Shown here: positions 1-7,544 of the stretch, in pieces
Numbering within the stretch: the stretch's first letter is position 1
How the letters are laid out: the number at the start of each line of letters is the position of its first letter
Assembly: GCA_046316025.1 (NCBI GenBank)
Contig: JBKCXU010000090.1
Location: forward strand, 1-21,522
Reading direction: 5' to 3'
Length of the DNA stretch: 21,522 bases
Origin: JAJTHJ01 sp046316025
GTDB taxonomy: Bacteria > Pseudomonadota > Gammaproteobacteria > Burkholderiales > Burkholderiaceae_F
Notes under the pieces: model-generated
What the model saw: only the letters and a program-made list of their open reading frames with translations
Database searches by the model: none
Told to the model about the DNA's origin: nothing
Made by a program: the position numbers and the translations under genes

Positions 1-120
1 GTGCCCGCCCGGGGGGGCCCCCGGGGGGGGGGGCCGTTGCGGGCGGGGGGTCCCCCCCCCCCGGGCCGGCCGCCCACCCCGCCCCCCGGGGGGGGGGGGG
101 GCGGCCCGCGCCGGGTGAGG
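1..120. other. G/C homopolymer-rich contig edge, probably artefact
   Basis: This edge consists almost entirely of runs of G and C, including several runs of ten or more, with very few A or T. No open frame, promoter or repeat unit can be supported. Normal coding-like composition resumes at about position 121. Because the stretch lies exactly at the window edge, sequencing or assembly error is the simplest explanation. A real GC-rich structured repeat cannot be excluded. Confidence 0.7.
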
Positions 121-150
121 GAAGACCGTCGGCGCGTGCGATAACGCCTG

Positions 151-2502
151 TTATCCGGACGGTTGCGCGCCCGGTTCGCGCGCAATGCGCACCTCCAACG
201 GCTTCGTCGTCGCCAACCGCACCTCCCGCTGCGGAAACGCGATCTCGATGCCGGCCTCGCCGAAGCGCTTCTCGATCATGTAGCGCAGGTCGCTCATCAC
301 GACGCTGCTGTTGACGTTCGAATTCAACTCGAGCCAGAAGTACAGCCCGAAGACGAGCGCGGTGTCGCCGAAGTCTTCGAACAGCACGTAGGGCGCCGGG
401 TCATTGAGGATCAGGCCGTGGCGCTGGGCGCATTCGAGCAGGACGTCGCTCACCTGCCGCACCGGGCTGCCGTAGGCCACACCGACCTTGACTGCGCGCC
501 GCACGGTGGCGTCGGTGTGCGTCCAGTTGACGACTTTCTGCTCCAGCAGCGTGGCGTTGGGCAGAAGCGCCTCGACGCCGTCGAAGCCGCGCACGGTCGA
601 GGAGCGCAGGTTGACCTCGGTCACGGTGCCGACGGTGCCGTCCACCTCGATCGTGTCGCCGACCCGCACCTGTCGCTCCATCAGCAAAATGAGCCCGCTG
701 ATGAAGTTCTTGATCAGCGTCTGCGTGCCGAAGCCCACGCCGATGGCGAGCGCGCCGCCGAGGAAGGCGAACACCGTGAGCGGGATGCGCGCCAGATTGA
801 GCACCACCACGATCATCACCGCCGCGGTCAGCGCCAGCAGCCAGCGCTTGATGGTGCGCGCCTGCGGCGCGCTTACGTGGGCGCGCCGCACCAGCGCGGC
901 TTCCAGCCGCCGCGCGAGGACGGCGGCGGCCAGCATGCCGAGCACGAAGATCAGCGCCGCGCCGATGCTCTTGCCGACGGTGACGCCGCGCGTGGTGGTC
1001 ACGCGCTGCCCATCGACGACGGTGCTGTCCTCGGTGGCAAAGAGTTCGAAGTTCCAGATCGCCTTGGTCGCTGCCGCCACGGCCGCGGCGGCGTACTCGG
1101 CCCGGTCGCCGAAGTTCGCCGCCGCCTTGTCGGCGGTGAGCTCCTGCACCCAGCGCTGCACCGAGCGTTGCGTCTGCTCGGCCGTGCGCACCATCTGGTC
1201 GGCGAGCGCCACGCGCGTTTGCAGGGCCGCGAGCAGTTCGCGGTCGGCGGCGGCCGTGGCGGCGTCGCGCCGGCCCTCGCCGAGCAGGGTCTGCGTCTCG
1301 CGCGATTCGGCCAGCCGCGCCAGCTCGCGCTGGCTCGTGGCGTAGGCGACCCACTGTGCGAGCCGGGTCTGGATGTCGGACAGTTCGGTGAGCGCCTTGC
1401 GGCGCGCGTCCGGGTTATCCGAGCGGCCGGCCTCGAAGCGCAGCCGCGCCAGGTCGTCGCGCGCCGCAGCCACCGTCAGATGGGCGCTTAACGCATCGAC
1501 CTCGAAGCGTGCCGTCTCGGTCCAGGCATCGGCGGCGCGCAGCTTGGCGCGCAGGGCGACCGCTTCCGCACTGCCGTCGGCCGCCGTGCTGGCGGCGATC
1601 GCCTGCGCGGCGCGGTCGCGCTCGTGCGTGCGGCGGTTGCTGCGGGCGATGGCCTCGTCGAGCTGCTTTTGCAGCTTGTCGGTCTGCGCGCGCGTTTCGG
1701 CGCGCAGCTTGGCGAGGTCGGATTCGTCGAAGCGCTCCTGCGCCGCGGCGACCCCGATCTGCCGCTGCAAAAGCGCCTGCCGCGCCCGCTCGGCGGCGGC
1801 GCGCGCCGCAGCGACTTCGCCCGACAGCTGCGACAGCGCCGCCAGCGCCGCCCCCGCCCGCACCGCGCGCTGCGCGCCGGCCAGCCGCCAGGCCACCGCG
1901 GCCTCGGTGCCGGGTTTGGCGCGCTCGCGCGCCTCTTGCAAGCGGCGCATCTCGGCCTCGGCGGCGTCGATCCGCTGCTTGAGGTTCGCCACCTCGCGCG
2001 CCGCCTGCAAGCCGCTGCCTTCCAGCGCCACCAGCCGCGCGCCGGCCAGCGCGGCCTCGTCGCGCAGCCGGTCGACCATCAGGGCGGAGTAGGGCGGCGG
2101 CTCGGCAAAGCCGCTCCAGTCGCGCTGCGCCTGCTCGGCTTCCTTCTGCGCGCGCCGCGCGGCGTCCAGGTCGGCCAGCAGGCGCAACTGGCCTTCGAGG
2201 GCGAACACGGTCTCGTCGAGCGCGCGCCGCAGGCGGGTGGTGTCGTCTTCGCCGATACCGGCCGGCAGCGCGCCGCGCTGGACTTCGTCTTCGAGCTTCT
2301 GCCGCTCGGCGCGCGCCTCGTCCAACTGCGCGTGCAGGCGGGTGCGCAACTGCTCGGGCGTTTCCGCCGGCGCGGCGGGCTTGGGCGCCTCGGTCGCCGG
2401 CTTGGTCAAGCCGGGCAGTGCCACCTGTGCAGCGGCGCCGGTGGCGGCGAGGGTCAGCAGGGCGAGACCGATGGATGCCATTGCATCCCGACTCCGGACC
2501 AT
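151..2502 (-). CDS. MscS-family mechanosensitive channel with long periplasmic coiled-coil domain
   Basis: A mechanosensitive ion channel of the inner membrane that would release solutes on hypo-osmotic shock. From the chosen start it is 783 aa. A short basic N-terminus and hydrophobic stretch ending near ATGAAAQ look like a signal peptide. About 450 residues rich in Ala, Arg, Glu and Gln follow, as in the periplasmic coiled coils of MscK/YjeP/YbiO-type channels. Hydrophobic segments lie near residues 515-535 and 550-600, the last carrying the pore-type sequence GVGFGTQTLIKNF that ends at about residue 600. The MscS beta domain then contains VRVGDTIEVDG and LLPNATLL. The same frame is open up to 2667, but that extension translates a palindromic repeat, so start 2502 (or 2479-2481) just before the signal peptide is preferred. 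The family is clear from the sequence; the start is inferred. It is divergent from the EF-G2 gene. Confidence 0.9.
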   Translation of the reverse strand: MVRSRDAMASIGLALLTLAATGAAAQVALPGLTKPATEAPKPAAPAETPEQLRTRLHAQLDEARAERQKLEDEVQRGALPAGIGEDDTTRLRRALDETVFALEGQLRLLADLDAARRAQKEAEQAQRDWSGFAEPPPYSALMVDRLRDEAALAGARLVALEGSGLQAAREVANLKQRIDAAEAEMRRLQEARERAKPGTEAAVAWRLAGAQRAVRAGAALAALSQLSGEVAAARAAAERARQALLQRQIGVAAAQERFDESDLAKLRAETRAQTDKLQKQLDEAIARSNRRTHERDRAAQAIAASTAADGSAEAVALRAKLRAADAWTETARFEVDALSAHLTVAAARDDLARLRFEAGRSDNPDARRKALTELSDIQTRLAQWVAYATSQRELARLAESRETQTLLGEGRRDAATAAADRELLAALQTRVALADQMVRTAEQTQRSVQRWVQELTADKAAANFGDRAEYAAAAVAAATKAIWNFELFATEDSTVVDGQRVTTTRGVTVGKSIGAALIFVLGMLAAAVLARRLEAALVRRAHVSAPQARTIKRWLLALTAAVMIVVVLNLARIPLTVFAFLGGALAIGVGFGTQTLIKNFISGLILLMERQVRVGDTIEVDGTVGTVTEVNLRSSTVRGFDGVEALLPNATLLEQKVVNWTHTDATVRRAVKVGVAYGSPVRQVSDVLLECAQRHGLILNDPAPYVLFEDFGDTALVFGLYFWLELNSNVNSSVVMSDLRYMIEKRFGEAGIEIAFPQREVRLATTKPLEVRIAREPGAQPSG

Positions 2503-2510
2503 GAACCGGG

Positions 2511-2588
2511 CCCCCACCCCAGCCCTCCCCCGCTTCGCAGGGGAGGGGGTTACTCCCTCCCCCGCCTGCGGGGGGTTGGGGTGGAGGC
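2511..2588. repeat. Palindromic intergenic repeat (REP/BIME-like), copy 1
   Basis: Two GC-rich arms face each other: the left contains CCCACCCCAGCCCTCCCCCG and the right reads GGGGGGTTGGGGTGG on the plus strand, around a centre containing GGGGTTACTCCC. The element would fold into a long hairpin. It lies in the leader of the MscS gene and happens to be open in that gene's frame. A second element with the same CCCTC-rich arm design lies at 15479-15578. Such repeats are common between genes in GC-rich proteobacteria. Confidence 0.75.
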
Positions 2589-2691
2589 ATGGGTGCCCCG
2601 ACCCGGTGAGGTTCATGGGTAGGGCGCAGAGGCGCCGGCGCACGGTCGGGGCGACCACGGAAGCCATGGGTCGGACAATAGCCGACAGGAT

Positions 2692-2721
2692 TTGACCTGC
2701 GCCAAAGCCCGCGCGTATCCC
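2692..2721 (+). promoter_or_regulatory. Possible sigma70 promoter for the EF-G2 gene
   Basis: TTGACC (2692-2697) is followed after 18 bases by TATCCC (2716-2721), in the divergent gap between the MscS gene and the EF-G2 gene. The -35 box is good and the -10 box is weak. Its position about 75 bases before the start codon is plausible. This is inference from consensus matching only. Confidence 0.25.
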
Positions 2722-2798
2722 GCGAGCGGCAGCGGTGGCAGGCGGGTAAATTCCGGCCCATTCGCGCCCCGCCTTCGAGAACGACAGGAGACCCTGCC

Positions 2799-4856
2799 AT
2801 GCCCAGCTTTACCACCGACCGCATTCGTACCCTCGCTTTCGTGGGCCACGGTGCGAGCGGGAAGACGACCCTTGCGGAACAACTGCTCGCCAAGGCCGGC
2901 AAGATCGCCGCAGCCGGCGCGGTCGAACGCGGCACCACGGTGTCGGACTTCGACCCGCAGGAAAAAGCCGCCGGCCATTCGCTGCGCGCGGCCGTCCTGC
3001 ACTGCGAGTACAAGGACACGCGCATCCACCTGATCGACACGCCGGGCTACCCGGACTTTCTCGGCCACGCGATCGGCGCGCTGGATGCGGTGGAAACCGT
3101 CGCCGTGGTAGTCGATGCCGCCAAAGGCGTCGAACTGGTGACGCGCCGGATGATGGACTGGGCGGGCAAGCGCAAGCTAGACCGGATGATCGTCGTCAAC
3201 AAGATCGACGCCGAGAACCTCGACCTGCCGCGGCTGCTGGCCGAGTTACAAGAAGCCTTCGGCGCCGAGGTGCTGCCGATCAACCTGCCGGCCGAGGGAG
3301 GCCGCCGCGTGATCGACTGCTTCGACAAGGACGACGGCGAAGCCGATTTCTCGTCGGTGGCGGAAGTCCACCGCAAGGTGATGGAGCAGGTCGTGGAAGT
3401 CGACGACGCGGCGATGGAGAAGTATCTGGAAGAAGGCAGCGTCGATCCGTCCACCCTGCACGCGCCGCTGGAAAAAGCGCTGCGCGAAGGGCACATCATC
3501 CCGGTGTGCTTTGCGTCCGCCCGCACCGGGGCGGGGGTCACTGATCTTCTGGACGTGATCGTCCGCCACCTGCCCAACCCGACGGAGGGCAATCCCCCGC
3601 TCTTCGTCAAGGGCGAGGGCGAGACGGGCACCGAATTTCACTCCGAGCCCGACCCTACCAAGCACGTGCTGGCGCATGTGTTCAAAGTGGTCAACGACCC
3701 GTACGTGGGCAAGATCGGCATCTTCCGCGTGCACCAGGGGCGGATCGGCAAGGACACCCAGCTCTTTGTCGGCGACGGCAAGAAGCCGTTCAAGGTCGCC
3801 CACCCGTACCTGCTGCAAGGCAAGGACACGGTCGAAGTGCCCGAGCTCGTCCCCGGCGATATCGGCGCGGTGACCAAGATCGAGGAGATCGTGTTCGACT
3901 GCGTGCTGCACGACTCGCACGACGAAGACGCGATCCACATGAAGCCGCTCGACTTTCCCAAGCCGATGTTTGGTCTCGCGATCGAGCCCAAGCGGCGCGG
4001 CGACGAGTCGCGCATCGGCGAGGTGATGGCCAAGATTGCCGCCGAGGACCCGACGCTGTCGATCGAGCACGACGCCGTGCTCAACGAGACCGTGGTGCGC
4101 GGGCTGTCCGACCTGCACTTGCGCTCGGTGCTGGAGCGGATGGCCAACCAGTACAAGGTCGAGGTCAACACCCGGCCGCCGCGCGTGCCGTACCGCGAGA
4201 CCATCGCCAGCGGTGCCGAAGGCCATGCGCGCCACAAGAAGCAGACGGGTGGGGCCGGCCAGTTCGGCGAGGTCTACCTGCGCATCGAGCCGCGCGCGCG
4301 CGGCGAGGGCTTCGAGTTCGTCGATCAGGTCAAGGGCGGCGTGATCCCGTACAACTTCATCCCGGCGGTGGAAAAAGGCGTGCGCGAAGTGCTCGCCGCC
4401 GGCTTTGTGGCCGGCTACCCGATCCACGACCTGCGCGTGGTCGTGTACGACGGCAAGCACCACGCGGTGGACAGCAAGGAAATCGCTTTCGTCTCCGCCG
4501 GCCGCAAGGCGATGCTCGATGCGCTGGCCAAGGCACGCACGGTGGTGCTGGAGCCGATCGTCAACGTCGAGGTGGTCACGCCCGACACCAACATGGGCGA
4601 CATCACCGGCGATCTATCCACCCGCCGCGGCCAGGTGACGGGCACCGACAACCTCGCCGGTGGCATGATGATCGTGCGCGCGGTGGCGCCGCTGTCGGAA
4701 CTGGACGGCTACGCCGGCCGGCTCAAGGCCATCACCCAGGGCCACGGCAGCTTCTCGATGGAACTGTCCCACTACGAAGCCGTGCCGCCGCAGGTGCAGG
4801 CGCAACTGGCCACTGCGTACAAGAGCAAGAAGGGGGCGGAAGAAGACGAGGATTGA
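2799..4856 (+). CDS. Elongation factor G-like GTPase (EF-G2 / FusA2 type)
   Basis: A translational GTPase of the EF-G2 subfamily, acting in the cytoplasm on the ribosome. It is 685 aa. The P-loop GHGASGKT is at residues 16-23, DTPG at 80-83 and NKID at 134-137. Domain II, III, IV and V sequences follow, including a domain IV stretch with KKQTGGAGQFGEV. The switch region after the P-loop (GTTVSDFDPQEK) differs from canonical EF-G, which has an Ala-His P-loop and an ERGITI switch. It resembles the second EF-G known from Thermus and many other bacteria, so this is probably not the main fusA, which normally sits in the str operon with rpsL, rpsG and tufA. A good ribosome site (CAGGAGA) lies about 8 bases before the ATG. 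The CPBP protease gene follows after 19 bases and may be cotranscribed. The exact cellular role of EF-G2 proteins is unsettled. Confidence 0.92.
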   Translation: MPSFTTDRIRTLAFVGHGASGKTTLAEQLLAKAGKIAAAGAVERGTTVSDFDPQEKAAGHSLRAAVLHCEYKDTRIHLIDTPGYPDFLGHAIGALDAVETVAVVVDAAKGVELVTRRMMDWAGKRKLDRMIVVNKIDAENLDLPRLLAELQEAFGAEVLPINLPAEGGRRVIDCFDKDDGEADFSSVAEVHRKVMEQVVEVDDAAMEKYLEEGSVDPSTLHAPLEKALREGHIIPVCFASARTGAGVTDLLDVIVRHLPNPTEGNPPLFVKGEGETGTEFHSEPDPTKHVLAHVFKVVNDPYVGKIGIFRVHQGRIGKDTQLFVGDGKKPFKVAHPYLLQGKDTVEVPELVPGDIGAVTKIEEIVFDCVLHDSHDEDAIHMKPLDFPKPMFGLAIEPKRRGDESRIGEVMAKIAAEDPTLSIEHDAVLNETVVRGLSDLHLRSVLERMANQYKVEVNTRPPRVPYRETIASGAEGHARHKKQTGGAGQFGEVYLRIEPRARGEGFEFVDQVKGGVIPYNFIPAVEKGVREVLAAGFVAGYPIHDLRVVVYDGKHHAVDSKEIAFVSAGRKAMLDALAKARTVVLEPIVNVEVVTPDTNMGDITGDLSTRRGQVTGTDNLAGGMMIVRAVAPLSELDGYAGRLKAITQGHGSFSMELSHYEAVPPQVQAQLATAYKSKKGAEEDED

Positions 4857-4875
4857 CGCGAGCAGCGCGCTGACC

Positions 4876-5565
4876 ATGACCGCGTTGGCGTGGCTTGGTC
4901 TGGTCATTGCGTTGCTGGGCGTCCCACTGTTGTCGCTGCTGGGCCGCCGCTTCGGGCTCGATCCGCTCGGCTGGTCGTCGCGTTTGGCACTGTGGGCGCT
5001 GGCCGCAGCAGTGCTGGCGATTGCGCTGGCGCTGCCCGGGGGTACAGACCACCTCGGGCTGGGTGCGCCGACGGCTTCGACCTGGGTGCTGGCGTTGACG
5101 GCAACACTGGCGCTCGGCGCGGTGTTTCCGCTGGTCGGCGCCGTGCAAAGCCGTCTCGGCTTCCAGCCGACCGAGAAGCTGGCGCAGTTCAAGCAGCTGG
5201 CAGCGCTGCCGTTCGGCTACCGCGTCTTCATCGTGTTGACCGCCGGGGTCACCGAAGAGGTGCTCTATCGCGGCTACGCCATCGGCATCGGCGCGCAACT
5301 CTTCGGCAGCGTCGGCGTGGCGGCCGTGCTGTCGTTGCTGGTCTTTACCGTTGCCCACCTGCGTTGGGGGCTCGGCCACCTGATTTCGGTGCTCATTGCC
5401 GGTGGTGCCTTGACGCTGCTCTTCGTGCTGACCGGCGACCTGTGGGCCTGCATGCTGGCGCACGCGCTGGTCGATGCGATGGGCGTCCTGGTGGCACCGG
5501 CCGTCATGGCCCGGCGCGGCCGGTTGCGCGCGGATGCGACGGACGGCGCGGCGTCGGATCGTTGA
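4876..5565 (+). CDS. CPBP family intramembrane metalloprotease (ABI/Rce1-like)
   Basis: A polytopic inner-membrane protein of 229 aa. The three CPBP motifs are present: E127-E128 to R132 (EEVLYR), F157 to H161 (FTVAH) and H196 to D200 (HALVD). The Glu and His residues are the expected metal or catalytic ligands of the Rce1/CAAX-protease superfamily. Hydrophobic segments cover residues 3-22, 36-54, 69-90, 117-126, 140-160, 168-186 and 190-210. The start follows the EF-G2 stop by 19 bases without a strong ribosome site, so translation may depend on read-in from that gene. Its stop codon overlaps the -35 box of the next transcription unit. The substrate is unknown; bacterial members include bacteriocin self-immunity and membrane-protein processing enzymes, but nothing nearby indicates either role. 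Confidence 0.87.
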   Translation: MTALAWLGLVIALLGVPLLSLLGRRFGLDPLGWSSRLALWALAAAVLAIALALPGGTDHLGLGAPTASTWVLALTATLALGAVFPLVGAVQSRLGFQPTEKLAQFKQLAALPFGYRVFIVLTAGVTEEVLYRGYAIGIGAQLFGSVGVAAVLSLLVFTVAHLRWGLGHLISVLIAGGALTLLFVLTGDLWACMLAHALVDAMGVLVAPAVMARRGRLRADATDGAASDR

Positions 5566-5590
5566 AAGGCCGCTTCGATGTGCATACAAT
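5562..5590 (+). promoter_or_regulatory. Strong sigma70-type promoter for the RHH/coiled-coil operon
   Basis: TTGAAA (5562-5567) and TACAAT (5585-5590) are separated by exactly 17 bases, close to the sigma70 consensus. The -35 box overlaps the stop codon of the CPBP gene. The predicted transcript start is near 5597, which leaves a leader of about 25 bases with GGAG at 5612-5615 before the ATG at 5622. It also rules out the in-frame ATGs at 5589 and 5595 as usual starts. Confidence 0.7.
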
Positions 5591-5596
5591 GCACAT
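5578..5596. promoter_or_regulatory. Operator-like perfect inverted repeat over the -10 box
   Basis: ATGTGCAT (5578-5585) and ATGCACAT (5589-5596) are perfect reverse complements around the 3-base centre ACA. The repeat covers the -10 box of the promoter. The first gene downstream encodes an RHH-type DNA-binding protein, and such proteins often bind short inverted repeats as dimer pairs. Autorepression at this site is therefore the simplest reading, though it is inferred. Confidence 0.65.
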
Positions 5597-5621
5597 GTTC
5601 ATCACGACCTCGGAGACGCCC

Positions 5622-5927
5622 ATGACCGTCGCGACCGCTCGAACCGTCGTTTTGTCCACCCCCGCCGAGAAGCGGGCGATGGCGGCCAAGGCGCGCGCGC
5701 TCGACATTCCGTTGGCCGAACTGATGCGGCGCGGCGCTGCCGCCTACGATTCGGCGCGCGAGGATGACCTCGGCGCCCTGGCCGACGCCGCGCGCGCGGC
5801 GGCCGAACGCAGCGCGGCGGCGATCGACGATGCGTTGGCGTTCGTGGCGGCCAGCAACCAGCGCATCGCGGCGCTCGAGGCGCAGGCCCGGCGCGCGCGG
5901 AGCAAGCGGCTGCGGGTGGCGCGGTGA
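5622..5927 (+). CDS. Small ribbon-helix-helix-like DNA-binding protein, probable autoregulator
   Basis: A 101-aa protein. Residues 7-43 fit a ribbon-helix-helix fold: a short beta strand (RTVVLS), a first helix (PAEKRAMAAKARAL), a turn (DIP) and a second helix (LAELMRRGAAAY). The C-terminal half is acidic then alanine-rich helix (residues 44-95) and ends in a basic tail (RRARSKRLRVAR). ATG 5622 was chosen because GGAG lies 6 bases upstream and the promoter -10 box overlaps the earlier in-frame ATGs. The last codons overlap the GTG start of the next gene in the sequence GTGA, so the two are translationally coupled. An inverted repeat over the promoter is its likely binding site. It could be an antitoxin, a plasmid-type regulator or a stand-alone autoregulator; the sequence does not decide. 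Confidence 0.75.
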   Translation: MTVATARTVVLSTPAEKRAMAAKARALDIPLAELMRRGAAAYDSAREDDLGALADAARAAAERSAAAIDDALAFVAASNQRIAALEAQARRARSKRLRVAR

Positions 5928-6118
5928 GTGCGACCGAGAAAATCTGGAACGCGCTGACCGCGGTCATCCGGCTCGAAGACCGCGTCGCCCGTCAGTCGGA
6001 AGCGATCAAGTCGCAGCAGACCCGGATCGAAGATCTCACCGCCCGCGTCATCCGGCTCGAAGCGCAACTGGAGTTGCTGACCGGCGCCGCGTTGATCAAG
6101 CGGCTCAAGGGCGATTGA
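5924..6118 (+). CDS. Small coiled-coil protein coupled to the RHH gene
   Basis: A 64-aa protein that starts at GTG 5924, overlapping the RHH stop codon by 4 bases (GTGA). Almost the whole length is predicted helix with heptad spacing of hydrophobic residues (I, L, V, I, I, L, V, I, L, L) between residues 7 and 53, as in a coiled coil. It has no signal peptide, membrane segment or catalytic motif. The overlap with an autoregulated RHH gene suggests a functional partner of that protein. A toxin role is possible, but no known toxin fold is visible. A short hairpin follows the stop. I do not recognise a named family. Confidence 0.7.
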   Translation: MSATEKIWNALTAVIRLEDRVARQSEAIKSQQTRIEDLTARVIRLEAQLELLTGAALIKRLKGD

Positions 6119-6131
6119 TCGGACGGTCTTT

Positions 6132-6149
6132 GACGGCGACTACGCCGTC
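6132..6149. terminator. Short hairpin between convergent genes, possible bidirectional terminator
   Basis: GACGGCG (6132-6138) and CGCCGTC (6143-6149) form a 7-bp stem with a 4-base loop. The hairpin spans the stop codon of the aldehyde dehydrogenase gene and lies 13 bases after the coiled-coil gene. There is no clear U-tract on either strand, so intrinsic termination is uncertain. Confidence 0.3.
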
Positions 6150-7507
6150 CGCAAATGCCAGGCCTTCGGCCGCGTGAACGTCTCGATCCCGTAGGTCGAT
6201 AGCGTCAGCCCGACGCCCGAGTGCCCGACGCCCGACCAGGGCAGCCGCGGGCTGACGCGGTCGCAGCAGTTCCAGTAGACGCTGCCGGCGTGCACTTGCG
6301 CCAGGATGCGGCGGGCGCGCGTCTCTTCGCGGGTGTAGACGCCGGCGGTGAGGCCGTATTCGGTGTCGTTCATCAGCCGTACGGCTTCCTCGTCGCCGGC
6401 CACTTTCTGAATGCCGATGATGGGACCGAAGCTTTCTTCGCGCATCACCGTCATGTCGTGGTTGACGTTCACGAGCACGGTCGGCTCGAACCAGTTGCCG
6501 GGCGGCTCGACCTTGTGGCCGCCCAGCAGGCAGCGCGCGCCCTTGGCCAGCGCATCGGCCACTTGCAACTCCAACACTTTGACCTGCGGCGCGCGCGTCA
6601 GCGGGCCGATGTAGGTGTCTTCCATCGTCGGCTCGCCGCGCTTGAAGCCGCGCACCTCCGCGACGAAGGCGGCGACGAAGGCGTCGTGAATCTTCTCGTG
6701 CACGTAGATGCGCTCGACCGAGCAGCAGCTTTGCCCGGTGTTGTACATCGCGCCGTCGGCGAGCGACGCGGCGGCGGCCGCCACGTCCACGTCTTCGCAG
6801 ACGTAGGTCGGGTCCTTGCCGCCGAGTTCCAGTTGCAGCTTGATCATCCGGCCGGCCGTCGCCTCGGCGATGCGCTTGCCGGCGGCGTAGCTGCCGGTGA
6901 AGAACACGCCGTCGACCGCTTGCTTGAGCAGTTCGATGCCCACTCGCGGCCCGCCCGCCAGCACGGCGAATACGTCCTGCGGCACGCCGCTCGCATGCAG
7001 CAGGTTGCCGATCTCCAGCCCCGTGAGCGTGGCGTACTCGGACGGCTTGTACAACACCGCGTTGCCGGTGAGCAGCGCCGGCACGAACACGTTGGCGCCG
7101 ACGAAGTACGGGTAGTTCCAGGCCGAGATGTTGGCGATGACGCCGAGCGGCTCGTGCGCAACGACCTCGCGCATGGCGGCATCGTCGTGCACCGTGCGCG
7201 GAGCGAGCGTGCGTTCGGTTTCCGCCAGAAAGAAGTCGATGCGGCCGAGCAGTCCGTTCAACTCGTTGCGCGCCTGCTTGATCGGTTTGCCGACTTCGGA
7301 GGTGAGGATCGCCGCCAGCCGCTCGCGGTCGTCGATCAGCGCCTGGCGAAAGCGCGCGATGCATTCGAGCCGATGCGCGAGCGGGGTGGCGGCCCACGCG
7401 CGTTGCGCAGCGCGCGCGGCGGTGAACTTGGCGGCGACGCCGTCGGCGGAGTCTTGGGGCAGTTCGGCGATGACGGTGCCGTTGGCGGGGTTGGTGATGT
7501 GCAGCAT
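6140..7507 (-). CDS. NAD(P)-dependent aldehyde dehydrogenase (probable gamma-glutamyl aldehyde oxidation)
   Basis: A 455-aa aldehyde dehydrogenase superfamily enzyme that would oxidise an aldehyde to its acid with NAD(P)+. The catalytic set is complete: N131 in the SAWNYP motif, E227 in LELGGKD, C261 in NTGQSC, and the late EESFGP motif. An N-terminal cofactor-binding Rossmann region and a C-terminal oligomerisation arm are recognisable, and the length is slightly short for the family (usually 470-500). It is the last gene of a compact minus-strand block and starts 37 bases after the gamma-glutamyl hydrolase stop. Beside a gamma-glutamyl ligase, an alcohol dehydrogenase and a hydrolase, it most likely oxidises a gamma-glutamylated amino aldehyde, as PuuC does in putrescine breakdown. 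The substrate is inferred from context only. No strong ribosome site precedes the ATG. Confidence 0.9.
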   Translation of the reverse strand: MLHITNPANGTVIAELPQDSADGVAAKFTAARAAQRAWAATPLAHRLECIARFRQALIDDRERLAAILTSEVGKPIKQARNELNGLLGRIDFFLAETERTLAPRTVHDDAAMREVVAHEPLGVIANISAWNYPYFVGANVFVPALLTGNAVLYKPSEYATLTGLEIGNLLHASGVPQDVFAVLAGGPRVGIELLKQAVDGVFFTGSYAAGKRIAEATAGRMIKLQLELGGKDPTYVCEDVDVAAAAASLADGAMYNTGQSCCSVERIYVHEKIHDAFVAAFVAEVRGFKRGEPTMEDTYIGPLTRAPQVKVLELQVADALAKGARCLLGGHKVEPPGNWFEPTVLVNVNHDMTVMREESFGPIIGIQKVAGDEEAVRLMNDTEYGLTAGVYTREETRARRILAQVHAGSVYWNCCDRVSPRLPWSGVGHSGVGLTLSTYGIETFTRPKAWHLRTA

Positions 7508-7544
7508 GGGGACAGTCGGTCGTCGGGAGTCGGGCGTGCGAAGG

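Noticed and set aside
163..1491. Long plus-strand frame opposite the MscS channel gene
   Set aside because: The composition is that of a mirror frame and no domain is seen; the minus strand encodes a clear MscS channel.
1415..3040. Minus-strand frame joining the MscS leader region with the EF-G2 start region
   Set aside because: It overlaps two real genes in other frames and contains no recognisable domain.
5589..5621. Longer RHH protein starting at ATG 5589 or 5595
   Set aside because: Those ATGs lie in or just after the -10 box and before or at the predicted transcript start, whereas ATG 5622 has a well-placed GGAG.
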